A stretch of DNA of 64,000 bases from Candidatus Latescibacterota bacterium (GTDB taxonomy: Bacteria; Latescibacterota; UBA2968), in the NCBI GenBank assembly GCA_022824945.1, contig JAJDYX010000051.1, positions 1 through 64,000 on the forward strand, given 5' to 3'. The translations under genes and the position numbers were made by a program. Positions 42,741-49,908 of the stretch are shown here, piece by piece. Under the pieces are notes generated by a model that was given only the letters and a program-made list of their open reading frames with translations, ran no database searches and had not been told where the DNA came from. The stretch's first letter is position 1; every line of letters starts with the position of its first letter.

Positions 42741-44513
42741 ATGCCGCGCATTCCAGAAACTGTCATCGATCAAGTGCGCCTGTCTATCGACATTGTCGAT
42801 GTTGTGGGCGATCACGTTGCGCTGACCCGCCGGGGTAAAAGCTTTGTCGGCCTGTGTCCTTTCCACGACGATTCCACACCCTCCTTAAACGTCTCGCAGG
42901 AAAAACAGATCTACAAGTGTTTCGCCTGCGGTGCGGGTGGAAACAGCTTTACATTTCTGCGCGACATAGAAAACATCAGCTTTATCGAAGCTGTTCGCCA
43001 ACTCGCCGATCGCGCGGGCATAGCCCTGCCCGATGCAAAGCCGGCAGACCCGGACCAGCAGGAAGTCTTTGACCAACTCTACCTTGCCAATGAACTCGCG
43101 GTCAAATATTTTCACCACCTGCTCACACAGGACGAGAAAGCCGCCGATGCAATGGCCTACCTCGAGAATCGCGGCATAAACCGCGACATAATCGATGCCT
43201 TTTCCCTCGGTTACGCGCCCGATCAATGGGATGGCTTTTTACAAGTCGCCACCCGTCGGAAATTCTCTCCGCAAATACTCGAACGCGCTGGTCTCGTCTT
43301 AGCCAACCAAAAAGGAAGCGGTTTTTACGACCGCTTTCGCAATCGCATCACCTTCCCCATTCACGCCGCCACAGGTCGTCCCGTCGCCTTTGGCGCGCGC
43401 GCCCTCGACCCCAACGAACAGGCCAAATACATCAACTCTCCGGAAACCCCTGTGTACAACAAAAGTGCCACCCTGTACGGCTTGTGGCGCAATAGAGATG
43501 CCATTCGCGACGCGGGTGTAGCACTCGTTGTTGAAGGGTATATGGACCTCATTGCTCTGACGCAATACGGCACTGAAAACGCGGTTGCATCCTCTGGCAC
43601 AGCACTCACAACCGACCAGGCGCGCCTGCTCAGGCGTTATACACCCAAAACCATACTCATCTTTGACGGCGACATCGCCGGTGCAACCGCGGCAATGCGC
43701 GGTATCGGATCGCTCTTTGAAGTGGGCCTCGAAGTCCGCGTTGTCACCCTGCCCGAAGACCACGACCCCGACAGCTATGTACGCGCCCACGGACCCGATG
43801 GCCTTCTGAGCCTCACCGAAAACGCCGCACCCGCCATCGACTTTCTCATAGAACAATTTGCCCAACGCGACGACCTCTCTACCGTAGATGGCAAAACCCG
43901 AACAGCAAACGCATTTGCCGAACTCGTTGGACGCATCAAAGACATCGCGCTCAAACAATTTCTCATCAAAGACATCGCCGAAAAAATCGGGATAGATGAA
44001 GAAACCCTCATCGGCATTGCTCAAACACAACGCCGCACCACAAGACCGCAAAATGGACAACCAGAACCCGAACCTTATGACACGCGGCCCCGTTCCGAGC
44101 GCGAACTGCTCACCTTCCTGATGCAACATCCCGAAACCGCCGATAGCGTATTCAATCAAATTTCTCCCGACAACTTCACAAATAGTACCTATCGGCAAAT
44201 CGCCACCCTGATTGCCAATAATCGCCAACAGAAACAATCCATTGAAGCCGCGCACCTCATCAATCAGTGCAACGATGAACGCTTGAGCCGCATATTGACC
44301 GACCTATCTCTGGAAATCGGCATTGAGAATCCCAACATCGATGTTCCCATTCAAGATTATATTCACAAGTTCCATCTCAAAAGTCTCGAAGGCGAAATCG
44401 AACTGATCGAAAAGCAATTGCGCCAACCGCTTTCTCCCGACGACCTGCGCACCACACTGGAAAAACACCGCCACCTTACGGCCCAGCGCAAAGCGATGGT
44501 TGAACCAAAATAA
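42741..44513 (+). CDS. dnaG: DNA primase
   Basis: A 590-aa primase. The N-terminal zinc-binding domain is CHC2 type: CPFHDDSTPSL and IYKCFACGAGGN (residues 38-72). The TOPRIM domain has VVEGYMDLIALTQYG (catalytic Glu) and LIFDGDIAGATAAMRG (DxD). The C-terminal about 150 residues are the helicase-binding domain. It makes RNA primers for replication with DnaB. It follows ispG by 53 bp in the block that begins with rpsU. A CAU-anticodon tRNA follows. Confidence 0.96.
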   Translation: MPRIPETVIDQVRLSIDIVDVVGDHVALTRRGKSFVGLCPFHDDSTPSLNVSQEKQIYKCFACGAGGNSFTFLRDIENISFIEAVRQLADRAGIALPDAKPADPDQQEVFDQLYLANELAVKYFHHLLTQDEKAADAMAYLENRGINRDIIDAFSLGYAPDQWDGFLQVATRRKFSPQILERAGLVLANQKGSGFYDRFRNRITFPIHAATGRPVAFGARALDPNEQAKYINSPETPVYNKSATLYGLWRNRDAIRDAGVALVVEGYMDLIALTQYGTENAVASSGTALTTDQARLLRRYTPKTILIFDGDIAGATAAMRGIGSLFEVGLEVRVVTLPEDHDPDSYVRAHGPDGLLSLTENAAPAIDFLIEQFAQRDDLSTVDGKTRTANAFAELVGRIKDIALKQFLIKDIAEKIGIDEETLIGIAQTQRRTTRPQNGQPEPEPYDTRPRSERELLTFLMQHPETADSVFNQISPDNFTNSTYRQIATLIANNRQQKQSIEAAHLINQCNDERLSRILTDLSLEIGIENPNIDVPIQDYIHKFHLKSLEGEIELIEKQLRQPLSPDDLRTTLEKHRHLTAQRKAMVEPK

Positions 44514-44601
44514 CTTTCATAAGGTATCTAATTTTCGGTTGCATAACTGACCTCTGTTCCTTATCTTTGTTTTTCGCGTTGGATTAGCAAAACTAAATTT
44601 G

Positions 44602-44678
44602 GGGCGCATAGCTCAGTTGGTTAGAGCGACGGACTCATAATCCGTTGGTCCGGGGTTCGAGTCCCTGTGCGCCCACCA
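44602..44678 (+). tRNA. tRNA with CAU anticodon (Met elongator or Ile2)
   Basis: A 77-nt tRNA folds fully. The acceptor stem GGGCGCA/TGCGCCC is perfect with A73 and an encoded CCA. D arm GCTC/GAGC. Anticodon stem ACGGA/TCCGT with loop CTCATAA. T arm CGGGG/CCCTG with one G-T pair and loop TTCGAGT. The CAU anticodon reads AUG (elongator Met), or AUA if TilS modifies the wobble C to lysidine (Ile2). Initiator tRNA is unlikely because the first base pair is G-C. I cannot choose between Met and Ile2 without comparison. Confidence 0.93.
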
Positions 44679-44688
44679 TAAATCATCG

Positions 44689-44720
44689 CGGTGACCATCC
44701 AGCGAGGTCGCCGTTTTTTT
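44689..44720 (+). terminator. Terminator after the tRNA
   Basis: CGGTGACC (44689-44696) pairs with GGTCGCCG (44706-44713), with one G-T pair and a 9-nt loop, then seven T residues. Confidence 0.8.
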
Positions 44721-44817
44721 GTGAAAAATCGCTTCATTATTTTCTGGATAATCGTCTGAAACGCCTTATTTTATAGAATTGTCCAATGCGTTTGGTATTT
44801 TTTGTGGAGGGTAGCGA

Positions 44818-45123
44818 GTGCAAACCATCACCAAAGCAGACCTGGCAAAAATACTTGCAGATGAAATTGATTGCAAAAACACGATGGCGAAACAGGCTGT
44901 AGATGTACTCTTTGAAACCCTTGCAGATGCCATCGTCGAAGGTGAACGAATCGAAATTCGAGGCTTTGGAAGCTGGGAAGTCAAACGCACCAATGCCCGC
45001 CCTCGCGCACGCAATCCCCGAACGGGCGAAGAAGTCTATGTGCCTGCGCGACGCAAAGTCGGATTCAAACCCGGCAAAATCCTTCGAGACGCCCTTTCAA
45101 TACCCCTCAAAGATCTGGAATAA
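44818..45123 (+). CDS. HU/IHF-family DNA-binding protein
   Basis: A 101-aa protein from GTG 44818 (GGAGGG upstream). Helical N-half: ITKADLAKILADEIDCKN. Beta-arm region: IEIRGFGSWEVKRTNARPRARNPRTGEEVYVPARR, with the conserved GFG-x-F/W-x-V-x-x-R and the R-NPRTGE arm tip that intercalates in DNA. The protein bends and compacts DNA as a homo- or heterodimer. The IHF and HU branches cannot be separated confidently here. A symmetric terminator follows. Confidence 0.9.
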   Translation: MQTITKADLAKILADEIDCKNTMAKQAVDVLFETLADAIVEGERIEIRGFGSWEVKRTNARPRARNPRTGEEVYVPARRKVGFKPGKILRDALSIPLKDLE

Positions 45124-45150
45124 ACGAGGCAAGACAGACAGTCTAAAAAC

Positions 45151-45182
45151 AAAACACCGCAATAGATTTATTGCGGTGTTTT
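45151..45182. terminator. Bidirectional terminator between HU and ABC-F genes
   Basis: A perfect 13-bp stem, AAAACACCGCAAT (45151-45163) and ATTGCGGTGTTTT (45170-45182), with a 6-nt loop. The A-rich left flank and T-rich right flank can serve both converging genes. Confidence 0.85.
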
Positions 45183-45204
45183 GTCGTAATGCTGACAATA
45201 TGAT

Positions 45205-46998
45205 TTACAAAGCCTCATAGAGGTTTTCAATCTGTTGTTCCACCAGACGCAACCGACGGCTGAGGCGATCTCCTCTCTTGAAATCTCTTTTTTCAAAAGC
45301 CGATGCCATCCCCCGTTCCAATCGCAATTTCTCCTCTTCCAACGCCTCAATTTGTTTTTCAACCTCAGAATCGATCTCTCCATCCGGCGTTTTATCTGAT
45401 CTCCGTCTTGCCCAAAAATCTGAGAAATTGCCTACATGGGATTCCAGATTCAGGTCGCGCACTTCAATCACGCGCTCAGCAATTTTATCGAAGAAATAGC
45501 GATCGTGTGAAATCACTATGAGTGTACCGTCAAAGTCTTCAAGGGCATCTTCCACCTGCTCGCGAGATGCGATATCCAGATGATTGGTCGGCTCATCCAA
45601 TAGCAACATATTGGCTCCAGACACCATCAAACAGGCCAACTGAACGCGGCTTTTTTCTCCGCCGCTTAAATTGCCGACTTTTTTGTCCAGATCACGCCAT
45701 CCAAATAAAAACCTGGACAGCACCCTACCTCCCTGATCGCGGTTCAACTCACCCGACAAACAGATCTCTTCGAGAATGGTTCGATTGTCATTTAAGGTCT
45801 CGTGTTCTTGTGCGTAATACCCCAATTGAATGCGTGGACCGATTCGCATTGTGGGATGTTCCCAGGCAGCCTCGGCAACAATATCCTTAAAGAGCATGGA
45901 TTTACCAGTTCCATTACCCCCAACCAATCCAACGCGCTCGCCCGATTGCACCAGCAAATCAACATCTCGAAACAGCGTGCGCTTACCCGCCTTGCGCCCG
46001 TATTTCCGCAACTCTAAGGCAATTTTTCCACTGCCCTGAATTGCGCCAAATGCAGGGTCAATACGCTCGCGATCCATGACTGGTCGATGGATCCGGTCTA
46101 TGCGGTCCAGCATTTTTCCCTTATTTCTCGCACGTCGTATATTTTTTTCTCCACCCCACAATTCAAACCGCTTGATCATATCCTCCAGCCGTTGAATTTC
46201 CTTCTGCTGGTTATCGTATGCCGCTTTCTGCAAGAGCAACTGACGCATTTTTTCTGCGCGGTAGGCCGAATAATTGCCCATATATGCGCTGGCTTTTCCA
46301 TCTTCAACTTCCACAATCCGATTCACAACCCGATCCAGCATATAGCGATCGTGCGATACCAGAATCACCGTTCGGTCCAAATTTTGCAAAAACGCCTCTA
46401 ACCAGGCCAACCCTTCAAAATCGAGGTGATTGCCCGGTTCATCCAGCAACAGCAGATCAGGCTCGCCCAGCAGAATTTTTGCCAATCCCACCAGATTCTT
46501 TTCGCCGCCACTCAATACATCGACAGATTGGTCCCGCCAGGCCCCTATACCCAGTCCATCTATGACCGCATCAATTTTTGCCTGACAAGCATAGCCATCT
46601 GCCCGCTCAAAAGCCTCCTGTAAGCGCCCATACTGTTCCATCACAGCGTTGATTTGATCGGACGCACTGTTTGCCATCTGAGCTTCCAGTTTGCGCATTT
46701 TGCGCTGCATCTGATTGACTGCTTCAAATACCGAGGCGATTTCTTCTTCAACACGCCTTCCCACCTGAAATTTCAGGTGCTGCTCGAGATACCCCGTAGA
46801 TATGCTTTTTACCTTACTCACAGTACCAGAAACGGGTATTTCAATACCCGCAATCAGTTTTAAAATGGTGGTCTTTCCGCAGCCATTATCACCAATCAGA
46901 CCAACCTTCTCGCCTTTATTGATCTTAAAAGACACATCGGTCAGCACATCCTGAGCACCGTAAGCCATGGCAATATGATGTAATTCCAAAATGGTCAT
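45205..46998 (-). CDS. ABC-F family ATPase
   Basis: A 597-aa soluble protein with two ABC domains and no membrane spans. First domain: Walker A GDNGCGKTT, signature LSGGEKNLVGLA, Walker B LLLLDEPGNHLDFE. Inter-domain linker about residues 220-320 with many basic residues. Second domain: GGNGTGKSM, LSGGEKSRVQLA, LLLDEPTNHLD. A C-terminal charged coiled coil of about 80 residues is present. ABC-F proteins act on the ribosome (EttA, Uup) or protect it from antibiotics. Which role applies is not clear, but an attenuator-like leader precedes it. A TTG at 47013 is an alternative start. Confidence 0.93.
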   Translation of the reverse strand: MTILELHHIAMAYGAQDVLTDVSFKINKGEKVGLIGDNGCGKTTILKLIAGIEIPVSGTVSKVKSISTGYLEQHLKFQVGRRVEEEIASVFEAVNQMQRKMRKLEAQMANSASDQINAVMEQYGRLQEAFERADGYACQAKIDAVIDGLGIGAWRDQSVDVLSGGEKNLVGLAKILLGEPDLLLLDEPGNHLDFEGLAWLEAFLQNLDRTVILVSHDRYMLDRVVNRIVEVEDGKASAYMGNYSAYRAEKMRQLLLQKAAYDNQQKEIQRLEDMIKRFELWGGEKNIRRARNKGKMLDRIDRIHRPVMDRERIDPAFGAIQGSGKIALELRKYGRKAGKRTLFRDVDLLVQSGERVGLVGGNGTGKSMLFKDIVAEAAWEHPTMRIGPRIQLGYYAQEHETLNDNRTILEEICLSGELNRDQGGRVLSRFLFGWRDLDKKVGNLSGGEKSRVQLACLMVSGANMLLLDEPTNHLDIASREQVEDALEDFDGTLIVISHDRYFFDKIAERVIEVRDLNLESHVGNFSDFWARRRSDKTPDGEIDSEVEKQIEALEEEKLRLERGMASAFEKRDFKRGDRLSRRLRLVEQQIENLYEAL

Positions 46999-47021
46999 TG
47001 GTCGCACTTTCAAAAAAAGAA

Positions 47022-47053
47022 AAGGCTGTGGTCACAATGTGTGCCACAGCCTT
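47022..47053 (-). terminator. Terminator-like hairpin in the ABC-F leader
   Basis: On the minus strand AAGGCTGTGG and CCACAGCCTT pair perfectly (10 bp, 12-nt loop), then TTCTTTTTTTG follows. It lies 24 bp before the ABC-F start. It could end transcripts from the upstream lpd operon or serve as an attenuator for the ABC-F gene. Confidence 0.75.
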
Positions 47054-47088
47054 AAAAAATAAACTAAAATCAAGCCTAAATCGCTCAT
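47032..47088 (-). CDS. Possible 18-aa leader peptide
   Basis: ATG 47088-47086 opens an 18-codon frame, MSDLGLILVYFLRLWHTL, whose TGA (47034-47032) ends in the loop of the hairpin at 47022-47053, right before its 3' arm. A ribosome stopped here would block the hairpin. There is no good ribosome site, so translation is unproven. Confidence 0.35.
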   Translation of the reverse strand: MSDLGLILVYFLRLWHTL

Positions 47089-47109
47089 TTTATTTGTTTT
47101 ATGAACAAA

Positions 47110-47136
47110 TCAGGCAAAGCCTCTTCTTTCACGCAT
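47110..47136 (-). CDS. Possible 8-aa leader peptide
   Basis: MRERRGFA from ATG 47136. An AGGTG ribosome-site-like run lies 5 nt upstream and AGGGGA a little further. The first 14 nt of the frame are the 3' arm of a perfect 14-bp stem, so folding would hide the start codon. Confidence 0.4.
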   Translation of the reverse strand: MRERRGFA

Positions 47137-47235
47137 GGACACACCTATCCCCTAAAACCCGTCTTCAGGACGCGGCCTTTCTCACCAGCAAAACGATCAT
47201 AGTCTGGTGAGCGATAGATGTATGCGTGAAAGAAG
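47123..47235 (-). ncRNA. Structured leader element upstream of the ABC-F gene
   Basis: A perfect 14-bp closing stem is formed by CTTCTTTCACGCAT (47235-47222) and ATGCGTGAAAGAAG (47136-47123). An inner hairpin has CTCACCAG/CTGGTGAG arms at 47211-47204 and 47188-47181, and a small CGTC/GACG hairpin may form near 47161-47172. The fold spans 113 nt. I do not recognise a named RNA family. Confidence 0.5.
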
Positions 47236-47272
47236 ATGTCATTAGATTAAACCTTAAAGGTGATGTTTTTTA

Positions 47273-47301
47273 AAGCTACATATATAAACAGGCAATGTCA
47301 A
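47273..47301 (-). promoter_or_regulatory. Possible promoter of the ABC-F leader transcript
   Basis: TTGACA (47301-47296), 17-bp spacer, TAGCTT (47278-47273), just after the lpd stop. It would start RNA near 47266, ahead of the structured leader. Confidence 0.5.
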
Positions 47302-47307
47302 GTTTTC

Positions 47308-48693
47308 TCAAATATGAATCGCCTCATCCCCCACATTTAACGCGGCCTCCTTCAGAGCCTCAGGAAGCGTGGGATGCGCGTGCATTGTTCGCGCAATATC
47401 CTCTGCACTCGCGGAAAATTCCATTGCCAGAACTCCTTCGGCGAGCATATCGGACGCGCGTGCGGACAAAATGTGAATGCCCAAAACGCGGTCCGTCTTC
47501 TCGTGAGCAATAATCTTCACCTCTCCATCCACTGCCTGTAGCGTATGTGCGCGACCATTGGCTGCTATTGGAAACTTACCCACCTTATAGGGAATGCCAT
47601 CCGCCACAACCTGCTCCTCAGTCATCCCCACCGATGCCAGTTCTGGATGCGTGTACACCACATTGGGAATCGCGTCATAATTCACATGCCCCGCCTTCCC
47701 CGCCATACATTCCACCGCAGCCACACCCTCTTCCTCTGCCTTGTGCGCCAGCATCGGACCGGGAATCACATCGCCAATCGCATAGACACCCGGCAAATTT
47801 GTCTCAAACGCCTCATCGACCAGAATGCGCCCGTTGTCATCCATCTCTAAGCCCACATCTTCGCAACCCAGCCCATCGGTATTTGGTCTTCGCCCAACAG
47901 CGACCAACAACCGGTCACACGTCTCAGAAGTCGTCTCATCGCCCTGTGCGAGCGTCACTATCACCTTCCCGTCGCGAACCTCGGCTGACTCCGCGCGCGT
48001 CTCAAACGAAAATTTCAGCCCCTGCTTCTCCAGCACCTTCTGCAAACCGAGGGACAATTCGCGGTCCATCGTCGGCGTAATCCCATCTAAAAATTCAACC
48101 ACATGCACCTCTGCACCCAGACGATGCCACACCGACCCCAGCTCGAGACCAATCGCACCTGCGCCAATAACAATCATCTTCCCGGGCACCTCATCCAGTG
48201 CCAACGCCTCGGTAGAACTAATCACATACTCACCGTCATAAGGCAAATTGGGCAACTCAATCGCAGAACTACCCGTAGCGATCAAAATGCGCTCTGCCGA
48301 ATAAACATCCCCCCCAACATCGACCTTTCCATCGCCAGCCAACCGTCCCAGTCCCGCAATATGCGTCACCTTATTCTTGCGAAACAGGCCGCGGATACCA
48401 CCCGTCATTCTTCGCACAATACTGGACTTGCGCTTCATCATACCCGCCAAATCCAATTCCACACCACCGGTCTTTACGCCGTGAATATCCAACGAAGACT
48501 CTGCCTGATGAAACAACTCACTCGATTCCAAAAGGGCTTTACTCGGAATACAGCCCACATTCAGACAGGTGCCACCCAACGCCTGTTTCTCAACACAGGC
48601 CACGCGCATGCCCAATTGCGCCGCGCGAATCGCCGCCACATATCCCCCCGGTCCAGCACCGATAACAATGAGATCGAATGTATTATCTGCCAC
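47308..48693 (-). CDS. lpdA: Dihydrolipoyl dehydrogenase (E3)
   Basis: A 461-aa flavoprotein. FAD motif IVIGAGPGGYVAAIRAAQLG at the N-terminus, redox pair in GGTCLNVGCIPSKALL, NAD motif IVIGAGAIGLELGSVW, FAD contact YAIGDVIPGPMLAHKAEEEG, and the dimer-interface catalytic His in HAHPTLPEAL. It reoxidises lipoamide of the E2 encoded next door (12 bp upstream), completing the 2-oxoglutarate dehydrogenase complex. It may also serve other lipoyl complexes. Confidence 0.95.
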   Translation of the reverse strand: MADNTFDLIVIGAGPGGYVAAIRAAQLGMRVACVEKQALGGTCLNVGCIPSKALLESSELFHQAESSLDIHGVKTGGVELDLAGMMKRKSSIVRRMTGGIRGLFRKNKVTHIAGLGRLAGDGKVDVGGDVYSAERILIATGSSAIELPNLPYDGEYVISSTEALALDEVPGKMIVIGAGAIGLELGSVWHRLGAEVHVVEFLDGITPTMDRELSLGLQKVLEKQGLKFSFETRAESAEVRDGKVIVTLAQGDETTSETCDRLLVAVGRRPNTDGLGCEDVGLEMDDNGRILVDEAFETNLPGVYAIGDVIPGPMLAHKAEEEGVAAVECMAGKAGHVNYDAIPNVVYTHPELASVGMTEEQVVADGIPYKVGKFPIAANGRAHTLQAVDGEVKIIAHEKTDRVLGIHILSARASDMLAEGVLAMEFSASAEDIARTMHAHPTLPEALKEAALNVGDEAIHI

Positions 48694-48705
48694 GAGATAC
48701 TCCTT

Positions 48706-49896
48706 TCACACTTCCAGCATCATACGTGCGGGATCTTCGAGCAAATCTTTTACGCGAACCAGAAACGTGACCGAAGTCTGACCATCAATCAGGCGGTGAT
48801 CATAAGTCAATGCCAGATACATCATCGGGCGAACAACCACCTCATCCCCCACCGCGACAGGCCGATTCTGAATAGCGTGCATGCCCAAAATACCCGTCTG
48901 GGGCGGATTGAGAATAGGCGTTGACAACAGCGACCCAAACACCCCGCCATTGGTAATTGTAAACGTGCCCCCGCTCAGCTCATCCAACCCCAACTTGCCT
49001 TCTCGCGCAGAGAGCGCCACGCGCTTAATTTCAGACTCAATAGTAGCAAAAGACATGCGCTCTGCCGACTTCAAAACAGGCACGACAAGACCGCGATCAG
49101 TACCCACTGCAATGCCCATATTGACATAATCGCGATAGACAATATCAGAACCATCAATACTGGCATTGACATCGGGATATTCCTGCAAAGCAATAACACT
49201 GGCGCGAACAAAAAAGGACATCAAACCCAGAGATATGCCGTGTACATCTGCGAACATCTCTTTGTATTTCGCGCGCAAATCAAAAATACCGCTCATATCT
49301 ACTTCATTAAACGTCGTCAACATCGCCGCTGTCTGCTGTGCAGAAACCAGCCGCTCGGCAATGCGCGTGCGAATTTGGCTCATGGGTTCGCGCCGCTCGC
49401 CATCGCTCGAAACAGCGGGAGCAGGAGGTGGTGCAGAGGCTTCTGGTTCAGAAACAGGCGAATCGGACGCGGCAGATTCGAGGTACGCCAGCACATCTTC
49501 TTTGGTCAACCGCCCGTCTTTTCCCGTACCCGTAATCGCTGCGGGATCGAGGTCGTGCTCTGTCACCAACCGACGCACTGCCGGACTCAAACCATCGTCC
49601 TGTACAGACTCTACAGGCGTATCGACCTTCTCCGATACTTCAGCCTTTGAAACGGCTTTGCCATCCTCATCTATTGTGGCAATGGTCTCGCCGACCTCAA
49701 TCGTATCGCCATCGGCCTTCAGCGTATGCAACACCCCCGCCGAAGGCGCGGGCAATTCGACATCGGCTTTATCCGTTTCAATAACCGCAAGGGGTTCATC
49801 CACCGTCACGGCCTCGCCATCCGATTTCAACCACTCGACCAGAATGGCATCGGTCACTGACTCTCCCAATTCGGGCAAAACCACATCAACAGGCAT
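48706..49896 (-). CDS. sucB: Dihydrolipoamide succinyltransferase (E2o)
   Basis: A 396-aa protein. Lipoyl domain (1-78) with the lipoyl Lys in [15 protein letters not shown]. Acidic/proline linker. Peripheral-subunit-binding domain about 100-140 ([34 protein letters not shown] region). Catalytic acyltransferase core with [14 protein letters not shown] and the active-site His-Asp motif in [13 protein letters not shown]. It moves the succinyl group to CoA. One lipoyl domain is usual for SucB. It lies between sucA and lpd on the same strand. Confidence 0.95.
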   Translation of the reverse strand: MPVDVVLPELGESVTDAILVEWLKSDGEAVTVDEPLAVIETDKADVELPAPSAGVLHTLKADGDTIEVGETIATIDEDGKAVSKAEVSEKVDTPVESVQDDGLSPAVRRLVTEHDLDPAAITGTGKDGRLTKEDVLAYLESAASDSPVSEPEASAPPPAPAVSSDGERREPMSQIRTRIAERLVSAQQTAAMLTTFNEVDMSGIFDLRAKYKEMFADVHGISLGLMSFFVRASVIALQEYPDVNASIDGSDIVYRDYVNMGIAVGTDRGLVVPVLKSAERMSFATIESEIKRVALSAREGKLGLDELSGGTFTITNGGVFGSLLSTPILNPPQTGILGMHAIQNRPVAVGDEVVVRPMMYLALTYDHRLIDGQTSVTFLVRVKDLLEDPARMMLEV

Positions 49897-49908
49897 GTAC
49901 GCGCCTCC

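Noticed and set aside
43299-44255. A 318-codon minus-strand frame inside dnaG
   Set aside because: The dnaG protein is complete with zinc finger and TOPRIM motifs. The antisense frame looks like a by-product of its codon bias.
44602-44678. Calling the tRNA initiator Met
   Set aside because: The first acceptor pair is G-C, while bacterial initiator tRNA has a mismatched first pair.
47123-47235. The folded leader as a known riboswitch or 6S RNA
   Set aside because: I could not match conserved bases of any class; only the stems are supported.
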